Positions 24,224 through 36,899 are shown, counted from the first letter of the stretch. The stretch: 64,000 nt of DNA from Sclerotinia nivalis (GCA_029531795.1 JAPEIS010000003.1:1054001-1118000), one strand, 5' to 3'. Numbers and translations are program-made. Notes: generated by a model not told the origin, from the letters alone.

Positions 24224-24560
24224 TTGAAATCTACTAATAGAAATCTAGTAATAAAGTTTTCTTAAATAGACTTAAACTATATTAAGATTTATATTGTTAG
24301 AAATCTACTAGTAGAAATCGATTGATAGAAATCTACTGATAGAAATCTATTAGTAGAAGTTCTCTTAAACAGATTAAAGCCATATTAAGATTTTATATTG
24401 TTAGAAATCTATTGGTAGAAATCTACTAGTAGAAGTTTTCTTAAAAGACTTAAACTATATTAAGATCTTTTGCTATTGAAATCTACTGTTAGAAATCTAC
24501 TGTTAGAAATCTATTGGCAGAAATCTACTAACAGAAATCTAGTGGAAATCTATTTTCAGT
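24224..24560. repeat. Nested tandem repeat (12-bp core within a longer unit)
   Basis: A 12-bp core TAGAAATCTACT, with small variants, occurs about 14 times. It is arranged within a longer unit that starts AAGTTTTCTTAAA and ends in a variable number of cores; longer units start near 24254, 24357 and 24434, so spacing is 103 and 77 bp. No coding sense in any frame. A minisatellite that appears to have grown by core amplification and by duplication of the longer unit. Confidence 0.85.
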
Positions 24561-26312
24561 TTACGTTATTGATTTTATATAAGATATATTATTTCTATTA
24601 GTATACTTCTTTCGATAAAATTCTACTAATAGATTTCTCATACAAGATTGACAGCGAAACGAAAATGCGTAATACGTATCCCAATTCGAAATATTTTGGT
24701 TTTCCGCATAACGATTTCAGAATTGGATCCTTTCTTATTTAATTCGCTTTGCTAATATACTTTCAATTATTTTTTCAAAATAAATCAAATTTCTTTTATA
24801 TCATTTCAATTACATTGCTTTCATTATAATCAACAAACCAAAACGAAAATCTGAAAGATTGAATAAACGAAAAATGATATTGTTTAACAAAGCATATGAG
24901 ATATCAAAATTTTGTAAAGTCGATATCGTTTTGATTTTACATATTCGCAAAACTGGCTAGTATATCATTTATAATTCTACTAATCTCCAATCATAGCTAC
25001 CTTTTAACAAAGAAATCGTAAATTATTAATTATTTGAAAAGATTATTATTATTATATTAATGGAATAATAGCGATTATCTTATCCGTTTTCGATGAACTT
25101 ACTTTCGAAGGATATAGAAACTGAATATAAAAAATCATCAACTCGTATTTCGAATATAATAGAGAATTCAATCACGATTACTTGATATCGTTGCGATGGA
25201 TTTGTTCAATAATTATCTTATTGTTATGAAAGTAGAATTAAAAAGATCAAAATGTTCTTCATTTTGATGTGGTTGAAGATTTGAGATAAAATCCGATTAG
25301 AGATTTTCGTAACTAATCAAAATTGAAATTCAGAAATCATAGATTTTCATAATCTTATAATGATTAATAATATAATAATAATAACTAAGTTATCTTAACA
25401 AGCGGAAGAATATTTATCATAATGAGAAATCTTATTTCGATAGGATTCCTTAATTATATATCTTTCGATAAAATTCGATGTTTGTATTTACTAAAGATGA
25501 GGAAACCCTATACAACAGAATAAGCAAATGTGCTATACAAATTTGCTATACTTTTGTTTACAATCCAAGTTTATATAGACAGATAAACTGTTATTTCGTG
25601 ATATAATGCTGTATCTTTGAATGAAATTGATGATTGATCAAATTGTATTGGTTCGGGATATATTACTTCTGATACTTTATTATCTTAGAAAATTGAGAAG
25701 GGAGTATTCAAAAAACCATAGAAAAAATGTCGACAATAAATAGCCCTATCAGAAAAGAGTTTGAGAATGTAATGATAATAAAATTGTAATAAAATCTGTA
25801 GTTGCCAAATATATAACAATAGCGTTTGTGACTGAATATAATCTTGTCAGAAATTCCTATTTCCCGATATTCTTTGAGTACAGCAAAGAGTAGTCTATAC
25901 AAAAGAAGTCTTTCTTTCAACGATCTTAAATACCTTCATAATTGTTCTATTCTTTTAATCCCTATCTATAATATCTTACTGCTCTTCGATTTTATAGAAG
26001 TTGGTATTTCAACAATAAAGGATAAGTTTCTCTCAGAATTCAATTTGTAATGAATAAGATTTCTATAAAATGAAGTGTCCTTCGCATTTTGTCTACCTTC
26101 GCTATATAAGTGGTTAACCAGGTTACGCCACAATACAACTTCGCTAGTAGCGTCTACGATTACAATTGTATATCCTTCTTATACTCAGTTCTTCAATGTT
26201 CCAACCTTCAAAATCCCGATCTTCAAATCGCAATGCTTGCGTCAATTTGCCGAATTAGTGATACAAGTCGCGCTTGCTATAAAATCGTTTGCAAATCTTC
26301 AGTATATCTCTT
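24561..26312. other. AT-rich gene-free stretch upstream of the NLR relic
   Basis: Only short chance frames (for example around 25844-26050) are seen. No promoter, repeat edge or RNA gene can be supported. It should contain the promoter of the NLR gene that follows, but RIP has erased recognisable elements. Confidence 0.5.
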
Positions 26313-28439
26313 ATACGCCTTTTGCAATGCAAATTCAATAACGAGATTGTTTTTCGTAAACCTATCAACAACGAAGTCCTTGTCTACACAATACTCTTTT
26401 ATACCTAGGGAAAAGAGGAGGTTGTCTATCAAGACTTGAAAAAAAGCAAGAACAAGAGCAAAACTGTGAATAAGGCTGAATAAAGAAAGATACAGTTCTA
26501 CACGAAGCAAGCTGCAGTAGATGGACTGGAATACTTCTGGATTGATATCTGCTACATCAATAAGAAGAATGCAATCGAGCTTAACGCAACGATCAACTCT
26601 ATATTTCGATGATATCAGAATACTACACACTGCTACATCTACCTTTCGGATATCTCCAAGCCCGATACTGGGGTAGATAACGAAAAAGTATAAAGAAAAA
26701 CTTTCAGGAAGAATCGTTGGTTTACTCGAGGCTGGACACTTCAAGAGCTTATTACACCAAGGCTAATTGACTTCTTTAGCTCGGGGGGTAAGCGACTTGG
26801 GAGCAAGTTGTTGCTTGAGTCTAAGATATGCGAAATTACCGGTATCGCAAACAAAACTCTCCAAGATAATGCATTGTCAAATTTTAGTATCAAAGAGCGA
26901 AGATCCTGGGCAGAGCATTGTAATACTATTATTGAAGAAGATGAAGTCTACTATTTAATCGGGATCTTCGATATATCTATAATGCCAAATTACGGCAAAA
27001 GAAGGGATTAGATATTTAGATAATTGGAGGATAAGATTTATAGGATATATAAGGATCAATTGTTTATATAGATGTACTAATTAAAACAACGAAACTGATA
27101 AATACAGGGGTCGATTTTGAGCAATTTGCTGTTGGGCTTAATCTTGTATCATTTCCCGAAGCTACATAGTTTGTTGCTAGAGAGAAGAAGCTATCGGAAA
27201 TATATGAGTTACTTCAAGATTATAGTAATCGATCTTGTATCATCCTCCATAGTCTTGGGGGTATGGGAAAGATTCAGTTAGCAACTATATACACCAGACG
27301 ATACAAAAAGAAATATACAACAATCTTCTAGCTGAACACGAATAACGAAGATTTACTCAAGCTGAGCTTTCGGGATATTGCTCAGTAGGTATTGAGATAT
27401 CATTCTTTCATCAGTGTGCTATCCAGTATAGACCAAGATAAAGATCTCGATCAAGTTGTCAGTATAATCAAGGACTAATTTGATTCCTCGTAGAATATAA
27501 AGTAGTTAATGATCTATAATAACTTCGATAACCCTAAAAGATCTAACAATTCCGATAATTTAGTAGTCGATATACATCAATTCCTTTCTCAATCTGATTA
27601 CAATTCGATCATTATTATGATACAGTTATCGCAAGTTAAGCAGGGTATACGAATCCATATTCAGAAGTTAGATATCAGGGAAGATCTTGAGATTGTATCT
27701 AATATATCAGAATATAAGGGTATTGAAAAAGGTATATTGGTATAATTGATAATAAGAAAAAATATAATACTAATAAGGTATATTCTGATGCTATAGTATT
27801 CGTTAAGGAATTCGATAGTTTATCATTTGCTTTATTTATAATAGGGGTATATCTCGAATATATAACAATGAGCTTTTCGGATTATCTTTAATTCTATAAG
27901 ATATTATAATTGAAGCTTTAAATGACAAATCCATTGTTGGATTCCTATATAGATCGTACACTATATACAATATAACAAATCACTTTCGATCGAATCCAAC
28001 AGCAGAATAAAGTATTAGCAAAACTATTTAAGCTATAAGTATATTTTCATCGAGAGGATCTGTAGTTTGACCTCCTTCGATATACAAACTCTGTAAACGA
28101 TAAATGGATCCAAAAGCTTACAAAGGACAAACTGAACTTTAATAAAGCCATCACTCTATTATATACCTTCGGATTAGTTGATTCAGATAGATCTTTTCAA
28201 CAGCAGATCGGGATTAGAGGGTATAGTATACATAGTTGTATCCATTTATGGATAATATTTGTGTTTAACAAGGAATGGGACAAGAACCTTGTACATTTGA
28301 CTTTAATCTGTATAGCCTTGAAGGTTTCTGATACAAATGAAAAGTACTGGTGGTTTTTATAGCAGCAGCTCCTTCAATACACAATACGATAGACTTTTTT
28401 TATAAAAGACATCAAGGTAGATATAGACGAACTATATTA

Positions 28440-29280
28440 GGGGTTTCATAGTCTAGACAATCTCTACAGAAACCAAAGCAAACTAGTAAAGACAAAGAAG
28501 ATATATCTTCGAGTATTAAAAGATTGTAAGAAAGCATTTGAATCAAACCATACATCAACACTTACTACAATCAATAACCTAGGCGGCCTTTACAGAGGCC
28601 AAAGCAAACTAGTAGAAACGGAAATGATGTATCTTCGAGCACTGAAAGGCTATAAGAAGGCACTTGGACCAGACCATACATCAACACTCGATACAATCAA
28701 CAATCTAAGCAACCTTTACTTTGACCAAGGCAAGCTAGCAGAAACGGAGATGATGTATCTTCGAACATTGGAAGGTTATGAGAAGGCATTTGGACTAAAC
28801 CATACATCAACACTCACTATAATCAATAACCTAAACGCCCTCTACTCTGACCAAGGTAAACTAACAAAGACCAAAAAGATGTATCTTCGAACACTGGAAG
28901 GTTGTGAGAAGGCACTTGGATCAAATCATACATCAACACTTAATACAGTCAATAACCTAAACGACCTCTACTCTAACCAAAACAAACTAGCAAAAACCGA
29001 AAAGATATATCTTCGAGCGCTGAAAGGTAAGGAAAAGGCATTTGGACCAAATCACACATCAACACTCGATACAATCAATAACCTAGATCTTCTCTATTCT
29101 AATCAAAGCAAACTAGCAAAGACAAAAATGATATATCTTCGAACACTAAAAAATTATAAAAAGATATTTGAACCAAATCATATATCAATACTCGAAACAA
29201 TCAACAATCTAAGCATCCTTTACAAAAACCAAAACAAGCTAATAGAGATAGAAATGATATATCTTCGAGCATTGAAAGAC
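28440..29280 (+). repeat. TPR array of the NLR relic (kinesin-light-chain type, 42-residue units)
   Basis: The DNA period is 126 bp. Units share the pattern (M/I)YLRALKGYKKALGPDHTS, TLDTINNL, LY--Q-KL--TE. Seven units can be counted by their YLR heads (the seventh is cut by the element at 29281), with a partial leading unit. The last six lie in one uninterrupted 232-codon frame (28624-29322). TPR arrays in fungal NLRs act as ligand-sensing C-terminal repeats; near-identical units are typical of fast-evolving fungal NLRs. The array lacks stops even though flanking domains are riddled with them, though CAN-to-TAN type replacements (for example Glu to Lys) are visible. Confidence 0.92.
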
Positions 29281-29565
29281 TGTTACGATCACGCAACAGT
29301 TTCGTCAAAACAAGAAACCTAAACGGAGGCGTTCTCATTTCGAATCATTAGCGTAGGAACGTCATCGATCAGTTTGGAATGTTTAGTAAACAAGCTTCTT
29401 TGTATTGCTTATGAAAGGACAGGAATGGTGGCGAACTATAGGCGTTCTGATATCTCTTTATTGATTGAACTTAAAAGTAATAGTTTATTCATGATTAGAA
29501 AGGGTAATGAAAAGTTTGGCTACGGTTTTACGACTAATTGATTCTTTGCCTATGTGATCTTAACA
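29281..29565 (+). mobile_element. 285-bp solo-LTR-like element, family S, copy 2, TSD AAGAC
   Basis: Begins TGTTACGATCACGCAAC and ends GTGATCTTAACA; flanked by AAGAC at 29276-29280 and 29566-29570. Nearly identical to 4816-5101 (about five differences). Inserted within the coding sequence of the NLR TPR region; removing it and one TSD copy reconnects ALKDC/Y to KNIFSLEL in frame. It has no RIP pattern, whereas the host gene has. No coding capacity of its own. Confidence 0.93.
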
Positions 29566-29741
29566 AAGACTATAAAAACATTTTTAGTCTTGAACTTGCT
29601 TCGTCTTATCTATTAATGTTGAATACTATATTCAACTTTGGAAACCTTTTCTTGCAAACTGATTGGAAAGATATAACAAAGGCAATATATAATCGAGCAT
29701 TATCTGGATATACAACCGTCCAAAGACCTTCCTCTAAATAA

Positions 29742-30660
29742 TCTAAACAAATTGAAGATCGATTTTAAACATTGCAAATTGTATCTGCTGGATCGAATAT
29801 AGATCGAAATGAGTTTACAAAATCTGAAATAACAAATTCGAGGTCTTTGAAACAGAAAATCTGTAAGTTAGAAAGGTAATTAAACATTAGATAAACTACA
29901 AAGATTTCTTTTTTATAATTCTACTATTAACTTACAAGTATTGATATAATTAAAGATAGCAGATTAAACATCTCTTTTAATTTCTAATCCAGAATCGATC
30001 GTTATTATAATGACTCTGTATAGCCATTCTTCTTTTTATTAATATCGAATAATAGAAGCTTACTAAACTATTGACCGATTTTGATTGAGTTACTGATCAA
30101 TGCTGAAAAAGATGAAAAGCAATATTGATTTTATTTTTGATGAACAATATAGTATCCTTTATATTATGCTTTCGTTTATGCTTTATAAATGTCCTTACAG
30201 CTTATCATTTTATTATAGAATAATAAACCTCTTCGATATTCAGCTCTAAAGCCAAAAGGAATCCCGTCTTTATAATGATAAATAGATCGCCAACGAATTC
30301 CATAATGATTTGATAATAGAATTTGTAAAGGTTGTAAGAGTACTAAAAGGAGTATAGTATCAGTATACCAAACTACGATGATCTAGCAAATATATTGAGA
30401 ATAGCTTAGACGATGACAACAACAAAACAGCGATGTATTCGATGATAAGAGGCTATACTATTCAAGATATATAACAAAGGTATAATGATAATAGATACAA
30501 TAACAAATATAATGATAACAAATAATAATTATCGCAGAGTATAATAAAAGAATCATTGTAAAACAAGTATAGCAATAACATCAAAGGCTTGTACAATTTA
30601 TTATATCAGAAACCGATGTAGATTAATATTAATTCTACTTTATAACAACAAGTTTCGAAA
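29742..30660. other. AT-rich gene-free stretch
   Basis: Low-complexity plus-strand sequence around 30400-30540 is rich in Asn/Asp codons (repeated AATGATAATA-type runs). No domain or repeat boundary is supportable. Confidence 0.45.
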
Positions 30661-30669
30661 ACAGTACGA

Positions 30670-31205
30670 GCTTATCTCAACCAAGGATCAATTCTATCAA
30701 TTTTATTAAAATATCGTATAATAGTTTCTCGATAAACCATTTTGAGTAAAACAAATACTGCTATATCACAAGGTTGAAGTTTGTAGGAGGTTGAGAGAGA
30801 AGACAACATAAAAGAATATTATTCTCGAAACAGAATTTAAAATCAGAGCATGTATATTGCCATTTAGGGGTAGGGAATGTGGTCCAATTGCTTCGATAGG
30901 AATTCGCTGGCCAAATAATCATAGGGTTTAAATATCTACCATTATCACTAATGTATTCGATCACAATCAAAACACACAACAAATTTCGAAGAACAAAATT
31001 TCTTCGAAATACGACCAGTTCTTCCCTTTATTTAATAAAGAAATACTCTCAAAATCTATTCCAATTGTTCCCAAGTGAATCGGCCCAGTAGTTGTTGTGA
31101 TACTGTCGTCGCCGCTCAAAATACGAAACTTACACGAAAATTCGTGTAAAAACTCTTTCCAATTTTTATCAACTCTTCTTTTCATTGAGTTTGTAAGGTC
31201 CAAAT
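30670..31205 (-). pseudogene. Pogo/Fot1-type (DDE_1) transposase fragment with internal deletion
   Basis: The minus frame 30761-30982 reads VIEYISDNGRYLNPMIIWPA, then SNWTTFPTPKWQYTCSD, the hallmark core of fungal pogo/Fot1 transposases just before the second catalytic Asp region. It then jumps directly to FCFENNILLCCLLS; in intact family members several dozen residues including the CDGFGTH-type Asp motif lie between, so they are deleted. A +1 frameshift follows and the next frame gives KLQPCDIAVFVLLKMVYRE (about 30785-30730), another family signature. Upstream, 30967-31203 keeps only a poorly preserved piece. No TIRs found. Non-functional. Confidence 0.75.
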
Positions 31206-31617
31206 AGGTTCACTAAGCTTAATAATGGACACTCCGATGGAAGGATCCCTTGGATCTTCTTTTGAATTTATTCTTCTACGAGTAATAATGATGTTAGGCT
31301 TTTCAGTATCAAGTCTTTTCATTATTGATCTAATCCTTCTATCCAGAAACCCTTTTACAATACAAAACTCACCTAACCTTTTGAATCCCACCCCAGCTCA
31401 ATCATTCAATTCGCAAAGACAACTAGATATTCTCAGTTCAGATGATCCTTTCCGATCTTTTAATAAATCTATCCTTTTCAAAATTAATAACAAGTGATGT
31501 CGACAATCAATCAATTCCGGAATCAAATTATCATTTATTAAACAAGCGATTGAAGGAATTAGAGATCTTCTAATTCTAGTAACATCATTAGAGAAATCCT
31601 TCGAAGAACAATCTAAG
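31206..31617. other. Unassigned open frames next to chromovirus copy B
   Basis: A plus frame 31225-31497 (90 codons, Ser/Pro/Phe-rich, ending SILFKINNK) overlaps a minus frame 31182-31391. I cannot decide which is real. The plus frame has a mild resemblance to C-terminal tails of fungal pogo transposases but lies on the opposite strand to the DDE fragment. Confidence 0.3.
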
Positions 31618-32113
31618 TGTTACGCCGCTACAATCCTTTATCACTAAGAAATGATCAAGGGACTTATAGAAAGACCGTGGTGGTTTCTACTAAAGATCAA
31701 ATAGAGGCTTAATGAGAATGAAGATATAACGATTGTATTGTATAATAATTATAGTATTTAAACTAATGATTGTTCTTGAACACAAAGTTTTACAAACAAA
31801 GGAATCCATCCTGCTTATATAGACCTTCGTACCTGGAGCCTTCAGGACCTCGAAAGGTCCTGGACCTACAATTCTGTTGGACCTAGTATTCTGTTGGACC
31901 TAGTATTCTGTTGGACCTAGTATTCTATTGGATCTAGAATATCTTGGATCTTTCTTTTGTATATATAATATATAGAGTCTATTATATAATCTTTTGATAT
32001 TAATATAGTCTGTACTCGTTTGTTTCTACGATTATTTTAATCTTATATTAATTTCGATCAAATCATAATGTGTATTTATACGATTGATTATTGTAAGATC
32101 TGTGATTATAATA
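31618..32113 (-). repeat. 3' LTR of family-1 chromovirus copy B (496 bp)
   Basis: On the plus strand it starts TGTTACGCCGCTACAATCC and ends GTGATTATAATA (rc of TGTTACGATCAC with RIP changes). U3 has five 17-bp units (GTTGGACCTAGTATTCT type, about 31863-31945). The promoter-proximal end is better preserved than the U3 distal end. Confidence 0.95.
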
Positions 32114-32639
32114 CTATCTCTTATTTAGACTAAAGTTTGTTTTAAATTTATAAGGTGGGGTTATATTCTTCAAAGAACAAAATGTAAATTATCTTTTTTT
32201 TCTTTATTATATTATCTTTGCAATCAAAGAAATATAAAGAGTGAATTGAGCTTTTTTTATTGATTGAATCTGAAGGTTTCGTTATACTTTCTTGTACTTA
32301 TTGCGAAAAGCATTTGTATCATTGTATTGTTGCTAAAGAAAATTCTGCTTATTGTAACGAATGTATTTGTTGGGGTTAGAAATGTAATGTTTCGGGTCCT
32401 TTTGTCGGTAATATAATAAGTATTGTTCGTGAACAGGAATATCTGGATCGCGAATGTAAAGAGACTTTGTCAAAATTGCTTCGTTTTGATAAACAACAAT
32501 GCTTTCTTCGGAATCGGGTTTCCGAAATGGTTTGATATGGTCTTTTTACAATAAATGAACTAGATGTTCTAGAAGAGAAAGAAAAATTGAAAAGAGAGTA
32601 TATAAAGAAGAAGAAGGAACAATCGAATTCTGGTTTATT

Positions 32640-34090
32640 AGTGTTTGCTGAAGTTAATTCGAGTGTATTGAATAACTTCGATCTTTCTTCTTTTTTGAAT
32701 CTTTCGGATCCTTTCTAGGGAGATCTGGGTATCGTTGATGGAATGTCTATAGCTTTTCAGGGCAATTGAGATTCTTCTTGGGTTCCTAAGTGTTTTCTGA
32801 ATGTGAATAATCGAGTCATTTGATTAAATATTTTATTGTATTTCTGATGTATTTGTAATCTAGTATTGTTTCGATATTATATTTGGTATTCGGATTGATG
32901 GGTTCGATTATGGTTTCTGATGTGTTCGATACTTCTGGTAATGCTAATTCGAATAAGGATATATGGAATACTAAATGGATATTCATGGTATTTGGTAGCT
33001 TCAATCTGAAATTGATAAATCCTATTATTTCTTCGATTTCGAATAGTTCTAGTTTTTTGTAGTCTAGTTTATCGTTTGGTCATTGTGTTTGAATGTTTTT
33101 TTGAATCAAATAAACTTTATTCTTCTTTTTAAGAGTAAATCCTATATTTTGTGATTTGTTATAATATATGGTTGTTTTCAAGGTTATGAATTGTAGATCC
33201 AATAAGAGCTATTTGTATAGTTCCTTGATTTCCGATATATTTTTTATAACTTTGTCGGTATTTGCTATTTGTAAGAATAATGAACGGTAGGCTAATAAAG
33301 TATATCTATAATTAATGTATACTGGCGTTACTTTTGTTGTTTCTATCTCTAATGTATTGTATACGAATTGAGCTAAGGATAGTAGTTCAATTCAGTTATC
33401 TTGTTTGTAATTGATGTAGCAATATAGATAGGCTTCTATTGTCTGATTTAAACATTCTGTTTGGCTATCTGTTTAGGGGTGAAACGCAGTAGATAGTTTG
33501 CATTTGACTTCAAGTAATACTATAAAAGTAGTTCAGAATTTTGATATGAAAAATTTATCTTTATCTGAAATTATTTCTTCTGGTATATTATAAATACTGA
33601 TTATGTTTTATAGGAATACATAAGCCAGATTATCTATTGTCCATTTCTTATAGAATAATATCATATAAACGAATTTCGTTAATCTATCTGTTATTACTAA
33701 AATGAAATCATATTTCTTTAATATAATTGGTTCTTTGAATATAAATAGTTTTACTATAAAATCCTATGCAATGAATTTCTATAGTTGAATAGATAATTTA
33801 GGGATCTTGAATTGATTATATAAAGTATATCTAACGGTTTTGTTTTGTATACAGATATCGCAGTTCTTAATTACTTTCTCAATTGTAATCCTTATTTTTG
33901 GAAAGTAAACTTCTTTTTTGATTTTGGCAAAGATTCTAGTTACTCTTTGATGTTTATAAATTGGAAGTTTGTATTGTTTTTGAATATATCCTTCTATTAA
34001 TCTGAAAGGTATATATAATTTGTTATAGAAATATATGAATTCTTCATCGATATTGAATCCCTTTTCCAAGTTGTTTGTATTCTTGAGGAT
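32640..34090 (-). pseudogene. Integrase and chromodomain of chromovirus copy B
   Basis: The N-terminal zinc-binding domain is intact in the open frame 33779-34069: YKHQRVTRIFAKIKKEVYF, then CDIC followed by IQNKTVR (HHCC arrangement with both cysteines). The catalytic core follows with stops; the motif equivalent to QTDNQIEYLNQ lies at about 33480-33440. The chromodomain is at about 33004-32700 (DYKYIRNTIKYLIK, a stop at the expected Trp, LDYSHSENT). The same family in copy A lacks the CDIC cysteines, so RIP hit the two copies at different sites. Confidence 0.85.
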
Positions 34091-34329
34091 TCATTTCGCA
34101 ATAGTATCTTGTTTATATTCTGCTTTCAATTGCTCCTTGATTGTATTGTAATCAACTTTGAAGAAAGCAACGAATTGTAATTTATTATATATTAATGTAT
34201 TATCTTCTTCCCTTAAGATCGTATATATTTCGTATACTTTATTTTGTAAATATTCCGGTTTTCTGTTGAAAACGTTTGCTTTAGCATTTTCTGTTTTTTT
34301 AATATATAAAATGCAAAAATTATAGGCAA

Positions 34330-35480
34330 TTATAGTTTCGGATCATTTAATCTATCGTTTGTTTAATTCCTTCGTTGTAATGAAATAAACTAAGTTCTTA
34401 TAATCGGTATATATCTATATCGTATATTTCGATTTTTCCAAATAAACTCTTCATTCCCTAAATACTTCGATTATAGTTAACAGCTCTTTATCGTAAATCT
34501 CATAATTCAGTTCTACTAACAATAACTTACAGAAATAGTAAACTATTGATTGTTATTTCTTATTTGCTCCTGGCTAGCTTAATACTACCCCCAAAACGTA
34601 GTCCGAAGAATCGGTCTTGACTTCAATTGATAATTCAGAATCGAATAATAAAAATATTAGTTCTTTCATAAAGACTTGCTTAAATAGTTCGAAAACTTCT
34701 TATACCTTTTCCATCCATTGAAATTCTCCTTGATTCTTCTTAGTTATTTCGAACATTGGAATTGCTATTTTCGAATAATTTTTAATAAACCTACAATAAA
34801 AATTAGCAAATCCTAAAAAGGATTGTACTTCCTTAACACTCATAAACTAACTCCATTCTTGAATAACCTACAATTTGTCTAAACTCATCTTGAATCCTCC
34901 TGGAAAGATTGTATAACCTAAAAACTCCGTTTCCGTAACATAAAATACACATTTGCTGGATTTGCATTGAAGATCTACTTCTTCCAAGTATACTAAAATA
35001 TTACTGACATCTTGAATATATTGTTCCAGAGTCTTCAAATAGACCAATATATCATCCAAATAACAAATATAACAAATATCGAGATACTTTCTCAATACAT
35101 TGTTTACCAAATATATACATATTGCCAATGTATTGGTTAACCCAAATAACATAACCTGATACTCGTATAATCCGTATCGAATTCTGAATACTGTTTTCCA
35201 TTCTTCATCTTTCTTCATTCTAATTAGATGAAAACTGTTTCGTAAATCAAACTTGAAGAAGATCTTAACTTTCCCCAATCGATTTCTCAATTCTGTAACT
35301 AATAGAAATGGATATCGATCCTTGATTGTTATATCGTTGAACTTGCGATAATCTATATATAGCTTTTTAGTTCTATTCTTTTTAGATATATATAATACAG
35401 AACTAGCTATCTGTAAAATGGATTCTCTGATTCATCCTTTCTTTAAACTATCATCAATGTATTCCTTGAACATCTTCAAA
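34330..35480 (-). pseudogene. Reverse transcriptase-RNase H of chromovirus copy B
   Basis: The open frame 34868-35290 (140 codons) contains FFKFDLRNSFHL, LFGLTNT, the catalytic YLDDILVY, then the connection region LQCKSSKCVFYVTETEFLGY and GGFKMSLDKL, all missing from copy A. RNase H follows in broken form at about 34650-34420. Further upstream (35290-35480) the template-binding part is readable with stops. The catalytic Asp pair survives, but stops prevent expression. Confidence 0.9.
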
Positions 35481-36899
35481 TCTCTTTCCGACATTTGATA
35501 AATAAACCCAAATGAAGACGTCTTTCCCTTCATTAGTACTATTTCGTGATCCTATAGCTTATATTCTAGTAAAGCTTCATAGCCTTTTCGTTCTTCGAAA
35601 AGTTTTGTATATTTCCTGTACTCTATTGGTATATCCGTCAGTAAGGGATCTTAAGCTCGGTATTCTACATCGATAGGATTGTTCGCCTTCAACTCTTTAA
35701 AGCGTGTATTCAATCTCGTAAACTCGTATGTATCTCGATGATCGCAATCGTATTGGTCGAATATCAAAATTCCTTAATTCCAATTAATATTGGGATTATA
35801 CTGTATCAACTATAGTATATTCAATATAATCTAATGATTCCCTAATGGAACTATATCGAGTTATATGAACTCGTAATATTCATCTATCTACATTTCTATT
35901 GGTTTGGTCTCCATTCGTACCATCCCATTTTTAACATCAATTAATTGTCCGTCTACTAATTGTAATATATAAATATTTCTTCGTTTAGAACCTTATATCA
36001 ACTTTTTGCACAGCTTCTTATACAATAAAATTTCCAATTGCTCCAAAATCTATCATAGCTTTGAGCCAATGCCCATTGATCATAACCATTAGGTTGATCT
36101 ATCCGCTGTATTTTGTAACATTTAATTGCCTATTTTGACCCGTTCGATTAGTTTGGTCAATTTAGTTAATTTGGTCAATTTAGTCAATTTGGTCAATTAA
36201 GCGATTTAATTGATCAAATGGAGAAACACTTCAATAATCTTCTTCCTCATCGTTTGTAATTGCTTGACCAACTGAAACCTTGTTGTCGAGTATGTTTTTC
36301 CATTTAGTGATTAAAGATAATCCTTGTATAATTCGAAGAAAATATCCTGTTGTTTATAAAAGTTGTATGATTTGAACTTGTACCAAATATTCATTTCCTA
36401 CTTATTGTACTAGATGTATCTTGTATATAAGATGATTAATATCGTAATAGGAATAAATGACTTCCTATATTTTTCCTTGTTCGAGCATTTTCATATAATG
36501 ATATAAGGTTCTTTCGACAAAGGAGGAGTTGATTGTAATTTTGTATTATAAGATTCTATATTTATCGATGATTCTTGCTTTATAGATTTCTCTTTTTACA
36601 ATACTTTTCATACTTAAATCGTTATTGTGAGTTCCTTCATTTGTTTCTCCAAATTTCCAAATTCGACGATTCCATTCGTCGATATACTGTATAATCCAAA
36701 GTTCCCCTGAACTTGATTTTCGATCGATCTACAAAATTGACTCTTCTTCTAAATCTTCTGATTCTTCGAATTGATTATCCTTCAATTGTTCTTTAAAACC
36801 TAAATCTATACAACTTAAAGCGTATAACTGAGATACGAATATCGTATTGAATTGCTTTTTGCTTTTCCAAGGTTTCTTATTCCGATTGAAGTTTCCTTG

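Larger units (their letters stand above)
26313..29741 (+). pseudogene. NLR-type protein: HET - NB-ARC - TPR, RIP-inactivated
   Basis: HET domain at 26313-27011: the canonical N-terminus M-R-L-L-Q reads IRLLQC because the start codon is ATA; then YTILFYT-stop-GKEEVVYQDL, GLEYFWIDICYINKKNA, FTRGWTLQELITPRL and VYYLIGIFDISIMPNYG. HET domains trigger heterokaryon-incompatibility cell death. NB-ARC at about 27120-28430: Walker A reads LGGMGKIQLA (about 27257-27286, catalytic Lys kept, Thr changed to Ile), and the C-terminal region WDKNLVHLTL is at about 28275. TPR array at about 28440-29741. HET, NB-ARC and TPR lie in three different frames, so there are at least two frameshifts or unremoved introns in addition to several stops. 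A 285-bp element (29281-29565) splits the last repeat; the final frame resumes KDYKNIFSLEL and ends at TAA 29739-29741. Without the insert about 1045 codons. Confidence 0.9.

Noticed and set aside
24224..24560. CRISPR-like array
   Set aside because: The repeats are 12-bp cores without unique spacers, and the genome is eukaryotic; this is a minisatellite.
26277..26744. 155-codon minus-strand ORF
   Set aside because: It is the antisense of the HET domain. The plus strand reads GLEYFWIDICYINKKNA and GWTLQELITPRL, diagnostic of HET, so the minus frame is accidental.
28624..29322. A free-standing 232-aa TPR gene
   Set aside because: It is the C-terminal part of the NLR relic. TPR units continue upstream in the same frame through stops, and the last codons (from 29281) come from the inserted 285-bp element.
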